From a virus, in IMG/VR virus record IMGVR_UViG_3300042522_001179, positions 1 to 64,000 of that record: a stretch of DNA of 64,000 nucleotides, one strand, 5' to 3'. The position numbers and the translations under genes were made by a program. Below the pieces are notes generated by a model that did no database searches, was not told the origin of the DNA, and saw nothing but the letters and a program-made list of their open reading frames with translations. Positions 50,180 through 57,603 of this stretch are shown here, in pieces (positions within the stretch are counted from its first letter, which is position 1; the number at the start of each line of letters is the position of its first letter).

Positions 50180-50922
50180 TGTCCAAAGCACCACCCATTG
50201 AGATGATCGGTACCATGGTCCTTAACGGGGCCGATGATCTGTGGAATCATTTTGCAAGTATTGATCATCCCCTCAAACGTTATGTCATCATTGATAACTC
50301 TATGGGCAAGTACCCCGCAGTGCGGGGCACCATCGAACAAATCAAACAGGACAAACCTGAGCATATTGATGAAGTTGTAATACTTCAAAACAATTTGAAC
50401 GTCGGTTTCTCTGGTAGCGTCAATCAAATTGTTCGTCAGAATACCGACTGTTCATATTGGTGCATCTTTTCGGTGGATTGGCATCCACGCCCAGGTGAGC
50501 TAGCCAAACTGGCAGAGCGTCTTACCAAACCATTCACTCAGTTTCTATGCGACGAAACAATGAGTGGATATTCGGCTATGGTATTTAAGCCCCAACTAAT
50601 TCAAAAGGTTGGGCTAATGGACGAAAACTTTTTTCCCGCATACTTCGAGGACAATGATCATCGGTATCGCATGGAACTTACTGGGCTCTCATGGGATTAC
50701 TTTCAGATGGCCTTTGACCACAAAGTTAGCAGCACCTTGCACAGCAATGAGCAATTCAAAAACCGAAACAATGTCACATACCACAACAACGGAATGTATT
50801 ACCTTGAAAAATGGGGAGGATTCCCTGGAAACGAACGATACAAACATCCTTTCAACAGCAAAGCCCCAGTCTCCCACTGGAGCTATGATCCAAAACGAAG
50901 CGAGCAACAGCGATGGATTTGA
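50179..50922 (+). CDS. GT2-family glycosyltransferase, 247 aa
   Basis: ATG 50179 is chosen because it overlaps the previous stop. GT-A features: MVLNGADDLWNHF, YVIIDNSMG, then NVGFSGSVNQIV (glycan-binding loop) and CIFSVDWHP in place of the usual D-x-D, followed by FFPAYFEDNDHRYR with the ED acceptor motif. It opens a sugar cassette with a NAD-dependent epimerase and an RfbH-like dehydrase, so it may transfer the unusual deoxysugar they help make. Confidence 0.85.
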   Translation: MSKAPPIEMIGTMVLNGADDLWNHFASIDHPLKRYVIIDNSMGKYPAVRGTIEQIKQDKPEHIDEVVILQNNLNVGFSGSVNQIVRQNTDCSYWCIFSVDWHPRPGELAKLAERLTKPFTQFLCDETMSGYSAMVFKPQLIQKVGLMDENFFPAYFEDNDHRYRMELTGLSWDYFQMAFDHKVSSTLHSNEQFKNRNNVTYHNNGMYYLEKWGGFPGNERYKHPFNSKAPVSHWSYDPKRSEQQRWI

Positions 50923-51758
50923 GTCTTTACGGCGGGACGGGTATTATCGGCACTTATTTCAACGGTTTGTACGCTTGCAATAACATCCCACGCAACCAGC
51001 TTGAACCCCTGGGTGACGAGGTACTGTACTTAATCAGTACAACAGATAACACTACGTTCAAAGAAAATCCGTTTGTTGACGTAGATACTAATCTTGTGCA
51101 GCTTTTGCACAGGCTGGAAGCATGCCGTCGTGTTGGAATCAAGACATTTAACTTTGTAAGCAGTTGGTTTGTTTACGGCTCTAGTTACAACTGCCCCAAT
51201 GAAGAAGCCATCTGCGATCCCAAAGGGTTTTATTCCGTCACCAAGTATGCCGCAGAGAAGCTTTGCCGCACATACTGCACTGCCCATGGAATCAACTACC
51301 GCATCCTGCGTCTAGGCAATGTTTATGGCCATGATGGTTACGGTGATTACAGGCGCCATGCTTTGCATTACCTGATTAGGCAACTGAAGTGGGACCGGGA
51401 TATTAATGTTTACATCAATTTATCTCGCGACTACATCCATATCTTGGATACCTGTCGTGCCATTGACTTGATCTGCAGGCAAGGCATCCTTAACTCCACG
51501 TACAACATTGGCACAGGCATTGCAACACGCCTAGGCGATTGCCTGGACCAAGCCAAAGACTTACTTAAATCCAAAGCGTGTGTCCTTCGTTCCAATGTTC
51601 CTTGTGACTATGACCAAGCAATTAGATTTTCTTTGGACTGTGGCCGTCTTTTTAGGTTAGGATTTGAACCACAGATTGCCATCCAACAAGGCATCACAGA
51701 TTTATGTCTAAATCGAAAGTTCTGTACTCCGGACCCTACTTTGATGGAGCAGAAGTAG
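50913..51758 (+). CDS. NAD-dependent epimerase/dehydratase (SDR), 281 aa
   Basis: Extended SDR enzyme acting on a nucleotide sugar. The NAD site is GGTGIIGTYF (residues 8-17), the catalytic FVSSWFVYG and YSVTKYAAEK supply Ser and the Y-x-x-x-K pair, and LRLGNVYGHDGYG is typical of sugar epimerases. It overlaps the neighbouring genes on both sides, forming one operon with the GT2 and the RfbH-like dehydrase. Confidence 0.88.
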   Translation: MDLSLYGGTGIIGTYFNGLYACNNIPRNQLEPLGDEVLYLISTTDNTTFKENPFVDVDTNLVQLLHRLEACRRVGIKTFNFVSSWFVYGSSYNCPNEEAICDPKGFYSVTKYAAEKLCRTYCTAHGINYRILRLGNVYGHDGYGDYRRHALHYLIRQLKWDRDINVYINLSRDYIHILDTCRAIDLICRQGILNSTYNIGTGIATRLGDCLDQAKDLLKSKACVLRSNVPCDYDQAIRFSLDCGRLFRLGFEPQIAIQQGITDLCLNRKFCTPDPTLMEQK

Positions 51759-52960
51759 AGGCTGCTATCAAGACGCTTGAGAAAGGTGTCTGGTACCCAG
51801 CCGGTAAAGAGGTTGAAAAGTTTGAACGTCAGTTTTCAAAACGATTCAACTTCAAAGAATCTTTGATGGTCAACAGCGGTAGTTCCGCTAACCTTGTCAT
51901 GGTTGCTGCCCTTAAGGCGTACTATGAATGGCCTGATGGCGCTGAAATTATTGTCAGTGTTGTTGGCTTCCCCACTACTGTCAACCCCATCATTCAAAAT
52001 GGACTGACCCCCAAGTTTGTCGACATCACCTGGAGTGATCTAAACTGGGACCTTGATGAGGTTGAAGATGCAATCACAGACAAAACGGTGGCTGTATTTA
52101 GTAGTCCTGTTTTGGGGAACAGCTATGACATGGATCGTCTGGTCGATATTTGTGAACGCCGTCAAGTCAAGCTCATTGCTGATAACTGCGATTCACTAGG
52201 TTCCCGCTGGAATGATCTGTACCTAACAGAGTATGCAGTAGCTGCATCTTGTTCTTTTTATCCTGCACACCACATCACTACCCTTGAAGGTGGCATGGTG
52301 TCTTCTGGTAATCCAGAGCTCATTCGTTTAGCTCGCCAGTTTGCCTGGTGGGGACGCGACTGCTATTGCGTTGGTGCTTGCAACATGCTTGCCAACGGCA
52401 GTTGCAACAAGCGGTTTGATAAGTGGCTCGAGGATTACGATTGCGTGGTCGACCACAAGTATGTGTTCAGCCAGATTGGTTACAACCTAAAGCCTTTGGA
52501 TCTGCAAGGTGCAGTTGGTCAAGTTCAATTACGCAAGTTTGATGAAATCCACGACTTACGTCGTGATAATTATTCTTTTATCAAAGAATGTTTTGAAGGC
52601 TTCCCTTCTGAAGTACGTGTGATTGACGAAAAGCCACAAGCTGAAACGTCATGGTTTGGTGTGCCAATTGTATGTGACAATCCTAAAGTGAAGCATGCAC
52701 TTCAGCAGTATCTCGAAAAGAATGGTATTCAAACGCGCAATTATTTTGCTGGTAATCTACTACTGCATCCAGCTTACAAGCATCTTGGCAATCCCAAAGA
52801 TTATCCAAATGCATACGAAGTACTGAAACGCGTATTTTTCCTTGGTACTTCCCCTACCTTGATTGATAGCGACTTGAATTACATTAAGAAAATCCTTCAA
52901 GACTTCATGGCAACTGCCCCTATTGGTCTCGATGGATACAGCTCTGCTTTTGTTATGTAG
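51704..52960 (+). CDS. RfbH/E1-like CDP-sugar 3-dehydrase (DegT/AHBA fold, Fe-S), 418 aa
   Basis: A DegT/DnrJ/EryC1-fold protein in which the PLP-binding lysine is replaced by histidine: SFYPAHHITTLEGG (His189 at the lysine site). Four Cys are placed as in the E1 dehydrase: Cys162 (DNCDSLGS), then 57 residues, Cys220-x-Cys222 (RDCYC) and a further Cys at 234 (GSCNKRF). This is the signature of PMP/iron-sulfur 3-dehydrases that remove the C3 hydroxyl in 3,6-dideoxyhexose synthesis. An E3-type reductase partner is not seen, so the host may supply it. Unusual in a phage. Confidence 0.88.
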   Translation: MSKSKVLYSGPYFDGAEVEAAIKTLEKGVWYPAGKEVEKFERQFSKRFNFKESLMVNSGSSANLVMVAALKAYYEWPDGAEIIVSVVGFPTTVNPIIQNGLTPKFVDITWSDLNWDLDEVEDAITDKTVAVFSSPVLGNSYDMDRLVDICERRQVKLIADNCDSLGSRWNDLYLTEYAVAASCSFYPAHHITTLEGGMVSSGNPELIRLARQFAWWGRDCYCVGACNMLANGSCNKRFDKWLEDYDCVVDHKYVFSQIGYNLKPLDLQGAVGQVQLRKFDEIHDLRRDNYSFIKECFEGFPSEVRVIDEKPQAETSWFGVPIVCDNPKVKHALQQYLEKNGIQTRNYFAGNLLLHPAYKHLGNPKDYPNAYEVLKRVFFLGTSPTLIDSDLNYIKKILQDFMATAPIGLDGYSSAFVM

Positions 52961-52975
52961 TTTATTTAAAAGCCA

Positions 52976-53224
52976 ATGCCCATTACCTTTATACTTAAAG
53001 CACCAACCGAATCCCAAATGGCTTTATCTAATCAAGTTAAGCAAGCTATTGATGATGCATCCGTTAATTTGCGAGAGGCATTAGCCTTTGCTGCACGCAC
53101 GGAACATCCTGTTGTAATCAGCAGCTTGACTGAAATTCTCATTCGCTTAGACTCCCTGGAGCAAATGGAAGAGCTGATGGATAAATTTGGTAAACCCAAA
53201 GACATTCCTACTTCCTTTGGCTAA
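52976..53224 (+). CDS. Small helical hypothetical protein, 82 aa
   Basis: ATG 52976, with another in-frame ATG at 53018 that would give a 68-residue protein beginning MALSNQVKQAID. A Leu/Ala/Glu-rich helical protein with no motif. It follows the dehydrase by 15 bases with a small promoter-like TATACT in the spacer, and overlaps the next gene by 8 bases. Confidence 0.65.
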   Translation: MPITFILKAPTESQMALSNQVKQAIDDASVNLREALAFAARTEHPVVISSLTEILIRLDSLEQMEELMDKFGKPKDIPTSFG

Positions 53225-53378
53225 ATACTCAGAGGAAGATCGACTTGCCGATTACTTTTGGAAGCTGGAAAGTGTAATGCCCCAGCCTCCAAGCAATTGG
53301 GCTGTTAATGCAAAACCATGTAAGTGGCTTAAACTAATAAAAGAAAGAAATAGTAAAGCCTCTGATGGCACAAGATGA
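53217..53378 (+). CDS. Small hypothetical protein, 53 aa
   Basis: TTG at 53217 is the best start, overlapping the previous stop by 8 bases. Contains YSEEDRLADYFWKLESVMP and a basic end. It overlaps the following small basic gene by 14 bases. No family recognised. Confidence 0.5.
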   Translation: MAKYSEEDRLADYFWKLESVMPQPPSNWAVNAKPCKWLKLIKERNSKASDGTR

Positions 53379-53646
53379 TAGCAAATACTCCAAGCCGGAA
53401 TTGCGCGAGAGTATTAAAGATCGTGTAATGGCTGGATCTAAAGGTGGTAAGCCGGGCCAATGGAGTGCACGCAAGGCTCAGCTTGTTGCTCAGAAGTATG
53501 AAGATGCAGGTGGTGGGTACAAGGGCGGTAAAGGTGATAGCCAAAAATCTTTAGAGAAATGGGGCAAAGAAAAATGGCAGACCAAAGACGAGTACGAGAA
53601 ACGCGGTAAGGCTAAAGCTGCAGCCAAGAGATATAAAGATGGCTGA
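53365..53646 (+). CDS. Small basic conserved viral protein, N-terminal part, 93 aa
   Basis: A Lys/Gly-rich protein containing KPELRESIKDRVMAGSKGG, QWSARKAQLVAQKYEDAGG and SLEKWGKEKW. I recognise this series from a small protein widespread in phages and some giant viruses (DUF5872-like), of unknown function. In those proteins the segment carried by the next gene normally follows in the same chain, so here the two halves are encoded as separate adjacent genes. Confidence 0.72.
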   Translation: MAQDDSKYSKPELRESIKDRVMAGSKGGKPGQWSARKAQLVAQKYEDAGGGYKGGKGDSQKSLEKWGKEKWQTKDEYEKRGKAKAAAKRYKDG

Positions 53647-53845
53647 CAAAGCAATTCAATCTGGATATACCAAGCGTTACCTGCCAGAGAAAGCATGGGC
53701 CTCATTGTCTAAAGAAGAACGTGAGGAGACTGACCGTAAGAAACGCGCTGGCAGTAGAGAAGGAAAACAATTTGTACCCAACACTGAAACAGCAAAGAAA
53801 GCTGGTAAAGCAGCCCGTGCATCCAAACGTTATAAAGATAAATAA
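53639..53845 (+). CDS. Small basic conserved viral protein, C-terminal part, 68 aa
   Basis: Overlaps the previous stop by 8 bases. Contains KRYLPEKAWASLSKEEREETDRKKRAG... reading on to GKQFVPNTETAKKAG, which looks like the second half of the same conserved viral family. The overlap may allow coupled translation, or the pair may be a split of an ancestral single gene. Function unknown; strongly basic and likely nucleic-acid binding. Confidence 0.7.
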   Translation: MADKAIQSGYTKRYLPEKAWASLSKEEREETDRKKRAGSREGKQFVPNTETAKKAGKAARASKRYKDK

Positions 53846-53878
53846 CTCACGTATACTTAATAAAGATTCGTGATCATC

Positions 53879-54073
53879 ATGGAAAAGAAAAAAGCTATTC
53901 CCCCCAAGAAAGCTGTGCCTCCCGCAAAAGGTAAAGCCGCTCCTCCCGTGAAAGGCAAGCCTGCTCCCCCTGTCAAAGGCAAAGGTGGCGCAACTGATAA
54001 GCAAGCGGAAGCCCGCGAAAAGTTTAAAGAGATGATCGCCAAGAAAAAAGCGGACGCTGCCAAAAAGAAATAA
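53879..54073 (+). CDS. Lys/Pro/Ala-rich basic protein, 64 aa
   Basis: ATG at 53879 (a GTG at 53870 is also in frame). The first half consists of Pro/Lys/Ala/Gly repeats (GKAAPPVKGKPAPPVKGKGG), the second of a Lys/Glu helix ending in Lys residues, a histone-H1-like or DNA-condensing composition. It is followed by the structured RNA region. Function unknown. Confidence 0.6.
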   Translation: MEKKKAIPPKKAVPPAKGKAAPPVKGKPAPPVKGKGGATDKQAEAREKFKEMIAKKKADAAKKK

Positions 54074-54083
54074 GGTATCGCGC

Positions 54084-54179
54084 TATACTTTCAGTGCTCA
54101 ATACACACGTCTCGTCCCGTAGGTATTGGCGGTAAGTAGTTAGTCTCAGATCTCGGCTTGAGCAACCGAGATTTTTTTG
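54084..54179 (+). ncRNA. Candidate small RNA with own promoter and terminator
   Basis: A TATACT box at 54084-54089, an imperfect CAATAC/GTATTG hairpin (54099-54104 with 54123-54128) and an intrinsic terminator (stem 54150-54156 with 54166-54172, then seven T residues) define a possible 80-90-base transcript. It could also be only the trailer of the upstream basic gene. No RNA family is recognised. Confidence 0.45.
54150..54179 (+). terminator. Rho-independent terminator
   Basis: ATCTCGG (54150-54156) pairs perfectly with CCGAGAT (54166-54172), followed by seven T residues. It ends transcripts from the upstream basic genes and abuts a promoter facing the structured RNA region. Confidence 0.9.
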
Positions 54180-54186
54180 TTATAAT
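54158..54186 (+). promoter_or_regulatory. Sigma70-type promoter for the structured RNA region
   Basis: TTGAGC at 54158-54163, a 17-base spacer and a perfect TATAAT at 54181-54186. The -35 lies in the loop of the terminator, so both signals share DNA. Transcription would start near 54193 and run into the structured RNA and tRNA-like elements. Confidence 0.7.
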
Positions 54187-54189
54187 TCT

Positions 54190-54435
54190 GAGTGATAGAG
54201 GCCAGGTCCCTGTGCGCGTTAGGCACATAGCCTAGAAGGCGACACACCTGGTCCATCACACAACCCATACTGCTTTGTTGGTATGGCGCAGCGCATGGAC
54301 CGGAAATTTCCAGTCGTTGCGTTTGCGTACAACACCCCTCATGCCTAGCTTGATAACGAGGACGGCTTTACACCGGGCGCACGGGCTTGCAGGCATCCTC
54401 ACTCAGTTATCAATGACGCACAAACCGAGGGGTCA
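54190..54435 (+). ncRNA. Structured non-coding region with competing stems and a pseudoknot
   Basis: No supported frame. Helices seen: GGCCAGGT with ACCTGGTC (54200-54207/54246-54253), enclosing TGTGC/GCACA and a small GCC/GGC hairpin; GGTCCAT with ATGGACC (54250-54256/54295-54301) enclosing CCATAC/GTATGG; CCCCTC with GAGGGG (54335-54340/54427-54432); inside it ATGCCT/AGGCAT (54341-54346/54391-54396) crosses GATAAC/GTTATC (54352-54357/54406-54411). The first two share bases and exclude each other. No named RNA family is recognised. Confidence 0.55.
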
Positions 54436-54437
54436 CT

Positions 54438-54508
54438 CAACCGGTAGTCCAGTGGCAGGACACCCCGACAAGGGAGTTAGATAGTTGGTTCGATTCCAAC
54501 GCGGTTGC
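54438..54508 (+). tRNA. tRNA-like element 1, degenerate anticodon arm (GAC candidate)
   Basis: Acceptor CAACCGG/GCGGTTG pairs 6 of 7, U8-A9 are in place, the D arm GTCC-AGTGGCA-GGAC is canonical and the T arm GTTGG-TTCGATT-CCAAC is perfect. The anticodon arm is short: CCC/GGG with a 6-base loop CGACAA, lacking U33. GAC (Val) would be the most likely anticodon. It may be a decayed or unusual tRNA. Confidence 0.5.
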
Positions 54509-54509
54509 T

Positions 54510-54584
54510 CGCCTGGTCCGAGACAATTGGATAGTACGGCTGCTGCGCTGCAGGGCGATGTAGGTTCGAATCCTACCCAGGTGC
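54510..54584 (+). tRNA. tRNA-like element 2, uncertain anticodon
   Basis: 75 bases, starting 2 bases after element 1. Acceptor CGCCTGG/CCAGGTG pairs over 7 bases with one G-T, and the T arm GTAGG-TTCGAAT-CCTAC is perfect. The D arm and anticodon arm are irregular: CTGC/GCAG with a 6-base loop TGCGCT, from which GCG could be read. No CCA is encoded. Assignment of an amino acid is unsafe. Confidence 0.5.
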
Positions 54585-54613
54585 TTTAGAGTGAGCAGAC
54601 TCAAGCAAATCAA

Positions 54614-55270
54614 ATGAGTTACCTCAATCACAACCTGCCTACGTTTACGTGTTACATCCGAAACGAGTTCCTATACAACCACAAACAAGGCCATGGCGAG
54701 GTGACGTTGTGCGATGTCCACTCAGTGGCCTCTCTGGAGAAGCGCGTCCCTTTATTTGAAGTCTTCCTGGAGAATGGTGTCAACTGGACAAGGCGTCCAA
54801 TCCACGCTCTCTGCTGGAAGCCAGGTGCCCCTAAGCCCGAATTAAATGAGTGCATGTGGTGGGATTGTTTCTCTCCGTATATCGATGTGCAGGTTAGGTC
54901 ACGCCTCTCAAATTTACGTGCGCAGCTGATCAACTTCAAAGGGGAGAAGAAAGGCGGCATCTACATGTTCACCCTTGACTGGTCATGGGAATCTAAATCA
55001 ACTCTTAATACAAACTTCAGCGAAACACCTGAGCACAAGTGTGCGCATTTCTTCCGGATGGATGATGGCAACTTCTATGCATATCCCAATAACCGAGTCA
55101 TTTGGTACGACGACGCCTGGCTTAAGAACCGTATTGAAAAAAACCCTGGCTACGAGATTGACTTGACTGAGTACAGCGTAGAGAACTCACGGATGATTGA
55201 GACGTCCAACCATTTTATATACGAGACAACAGCCACAGGTGAACAGGATTTACAGTTAGTTTTGGAATAG
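54614..55270 (+). CDS. Hypothetical protein, 218 aa
   Basis: ATG at 54614, 29 bases after tRNA-like element 2. A mixed alpha/beta protein rich in Trp, Asn, His and Cys residues (CMWWDCFSPYIDVQ, FTLDWSWES, HFFRMDDGNFYAYPNNRV), without membrane segments. Its composition is natural but no domain is recognised. Transcription from the 54181 promoter would reach it. Confidence 0.72.
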   Translation: MSYLNHNLPTFTCYIRNEFLYNHKQGHGEVTLCDVHSVASLEKRVPLFEVFLENGVNWTRRPIHALCWKPGAPKPELNECMWWDCFSPYIDVQVRSRLSNLRAQLINFKGEKKGGIYMFTLDWSWESKSTLNTNFSETPEHKCAHFFRMDDGNFYAYPNNRVIWYDDAWLKNRIEKNPGYEIDLTEYSVENSRMIETSNHFIYETTATGEQDLQLVLE

Positions 55271-55285
55271 TAGTACCTGGCTTTG

Positions 55286-55534
55286 GTGCCAACTTCCAAA
55301 GAAAAACTCCAGCGCAATCGGCAAAAGTTTCTTGAGTACAAGAAGACTTTAAATTGCCAGCACTGTGGGTTGAATGATCATCGTGTCCTTGAGTTCCACC
55401 ACGTTGGTGATAAGGACCATAACATATCAAATATGGTTAATCACGGATACGGCTGGCGCCGCATCGAAGAGGAAATAAAGAAATGTATTCCTCTATGCTG
55501 CAACTGCCATAGGTTAGAACACTGGGTTAATTAA
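55286..55534 (+). CDS. HNH endonuclease, 82 aa
   Basis: GTG at 55286 (a TTG at 55283 is also possible). CQHCGLNDHRVLEFHHVGDKD holds the first zinc knuckle and catalytic HH, WRRIEEEIKKCIPLCCNCHRLEH the second knuckle and final His. This is a compact HNH nuclease. It ends convergent with the 690-residue minus-strand gene, overlapping by 4 bases. A homing or free-standing role is likely, as with the HNH proteins at 24129 and 43596. Confidence 0.85.
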   Translation: MPTSKEKLQRNRQKFLEYKKTLNCQHCGLNDHRVLEFHHVGDKDHNISNMVNHGYGWRRIEEEIKKCIPLCCNCHRLEHWVN

Positions 55535-57603
55535 CGTCCAATAATACTGCCAGCGTTGAAACGGTTTAGTAAGTTTTGGAAACCAGATCCAGCTTTATCC
55601 CACCAAGGGCGACCTACAGTACGAGTACCAGCCACTGATCCATAGGGTACTTGAACAGGCTTACCGTTGAGAATAGCCGTTCCCATGCGTGGTTGAATAG
55701 TTGGTGTAGGCCCTGTATAAGTTGAATTAGGACTGGCGGGCTGGTTACGAGTAATCCAATCCTTTCCTGTTTGACCTTTATATGCACGGTTCAAGGCCTC
55801 ACTGGTTTCAATAATACCAAGTCCAGCAAGAGCTCCAGCAGCAACAGGTAGTCCGCCACCAACAATAGCTGCAGGCCTGGCGTATCCAGCCGCGCGTAAA
55901 CCTTGCAATGCTTTAGCGGTACCTCCACCAACAGCAGAACCAACTGCTGTGTTAACCGCAGCAGTAGTTCCTGCTTGCTGGTAATCACCACGAGCTAAAG
56001 CGTCAATTACCGCAGGGTCCATAGCGGTTCCAATAGCACCTGCAGCTAAGCCACCTAAACCTAACCCTTGAATTGGTTTTGATTGTTCAACTAAATTTGC
56101 AACTCTTTTATCTAATAGTTTGTTTGCGGCTTGTGGCCGCAATTTATCTCTATTAATAATGAGTTTACTTACACCTTCTTGTGATTTTCCAAAAGGATCC
56201 AAAGGATCTACTGGTGTTGAATACGTGTCAAGTTCTTGAATATTACTTGCGTTATAGCGAGGATATACATATTTAAATAGTTTATCAAACTCGTCTACTT
56301 TAAAAGGTGAGTAACTTGCTTTATCAGAAGGAGGTAAAATACCTAACTGACGCAAGTCCGTTTTACTTGCAAAAGAACCAGATGGGCTTATGCCTTGTCC
56401 TTGTGCAGGGAATCGACTTACTTTTCCTGCAATGGCTTCGGTCGGAGGCGTAGAAGGCTCTCCAACATTTGGAACAAGACGCGCAAAACGTTCAATTGCT
56501 TGAGACGTTGTTATGTTTTCCGCTTTTGCAAGTGCCTCTAAGTTTTCTTGTAGAATGTCTCCTGGTTTTTTATTTGAACTAAACCTTTCTTTTGTAGGTG
56601 TTTCTTTCTTGCTTTGATAGACAAAAGGCAAACCACGTTCCGCAAGTAACGCTTGCAAATCGCCAGTAGTCAGTTCTCCTCTTGCGCCAATCAAGTCTTT
56701 TCTAAAATGCATATCTCCGCTACTTCTAAGACCCCAAGAAGGACCGGTGCCAGGTCCCAACTCTTCATATTGTTTAAACCGCGCCCTTGGGTCTACTGTT
56801 AAATAATCTTTTTCAGTGTCAGCCGGGTTATCTATTTTAATACTTCCTGTATATAAATACTCTGCTTCTTTAGAAGGATCTGCATTAATGCGGGACACAT
56901 AGATTGAAGGATTAGTCCCGGCCAGTCTTTGCCCTTGCCCCCAGTTGCCTTCTGCATAAGTATATTGTGGCGCGCCTGTGTTTCCCCAAATATAACCAGC
57001 AGTTTGCCCTGGTATTTTTGCAGATAATGTATCTATTTTACGTCCAAGTCTAGCTGTTTCAGCGTTCCATCCTTCTGAGCTTTCAAATTGATTGATTGTT
57101 TTGCCTAGCTTATCTCCCAAGATTTCTGCATAATCTTGTGCAAAACGCGCAGAGTTTGGACCAGGTGTAACTGTGAGGGCTTGTATATCACCCTCGGGGA
57201 AGATTGTTTTGTTTGCAACAGCCTGTTGGTAAGAGCCTAGCTCTGAACTAGGTACACCTGGTTTTGAAGTTAAATACTCCGGATAAAACTTTTCAGTTTG
57301 ATATAGATTTTCGTTTTTAATGTTTTTATCAAATACGCGACTGGTTGCAATACTTTGGCTTAAGGGAATAATAGGAACAAGTGTTTTATTTGCAAGCACT
57401 CCACCACGAGAAGTATCAAACAAACCTGGGCCAGCACCGGGAAACATCCGTTGCGCTTCTTGTTGTTTAATTTTTGCCGTGTCTTCAAGCAGGTTTTGGA
57501 AAGGGAGAAAGGCTCCAGCAGGCGCAGCCAAACCAAAAGCACCTACGCCGCCAAGTGTTTGTAGTGCCTGTTTCTGTTCTTCTGTTAATTTTTTATCAGC
57601 CAT
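55531..57603 (-). CDS. Large virion-type protein with C-terminal Gly/Ala segment, 690 aa
   Basis: The first 30 residues include a Gly/Ala hydrophobic segment; the next 450 are polar with many Pro, Gly and Thr residues; about residues 520-620 form a second long Gly/Ala hydrophobic block; the end is Arg/Gly-rich. It resembles the ejection-type proteins at 665-5670 although it lies 50 kb away on the other strand. Its start overlaps the Dps-like gene stop by one base. Possibly a second copy-type internal virion protein. No family recognised. Confidence 0.75.
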   Translation of the reverse strand: MADKKLTEEQKQALQTLGGVGAFGLAAPAGAFLPFQNLLEDTAKIKQQEAQRMFPGAGPGLFDTSRGGVLANKTLVPIIPLSQSIATSRVFDKNIKNENLYQTEKFYPEYLTSKPGVPSSELGSYQQAVANKTIFPEGDIQALTVTPGPNSARFAQDYAEILGDKLGKTINQFESSEGWNAETARLGRKIDTLSAKIPGQTAGYIWGNTGAPQYTYAEGNWGQGQRLAGTNPSIYVSRINADPSKEAEYLYTGSIKIDNPADTEKDYLTVDPRARFKQYEELGPGTGPSWGLRSSGDMHFRKDLIGARGELTTGDLQALLAERGLPFVYQSKKETPTKERFSSNKKPGDILQENLEALAKAENITTSQAIERFARLVPNVGEPSTPPTEAIAGKVSRFPAQGQGISPSGSFASKTDLRQLGILPPSDKASYSPFKVDEFDKLFKYVYPRYNASNIQELDTYSTPVDPLDPFGKSQEGVSKLIINRDKLRPQAANKLLDKRVANLVEQSKPIQGLGLGGLAAGAIGTAMDPAVIDALARGDYQQAGTTAAVNTAVGSAVGGGTAKALQGLRAAGYARPAAIVGGGLPVAAGALAGLGIIETSEALNRAYKGQTGKDWITRNQPASPNSTYTGPTPTIQPRMGTAILNGKPVQVPYGSVAGTRTVGRPWWDKAGSGFQNLLNRFNAGSIIGR

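Noticed and set aside
54190-54435. Group I intron or tmRNA
   Set aside because: A pseudoknot and tRNA-like ends are present, but no intron core sequences, no split tRNA exons and no tag-encoding frame could be identified.
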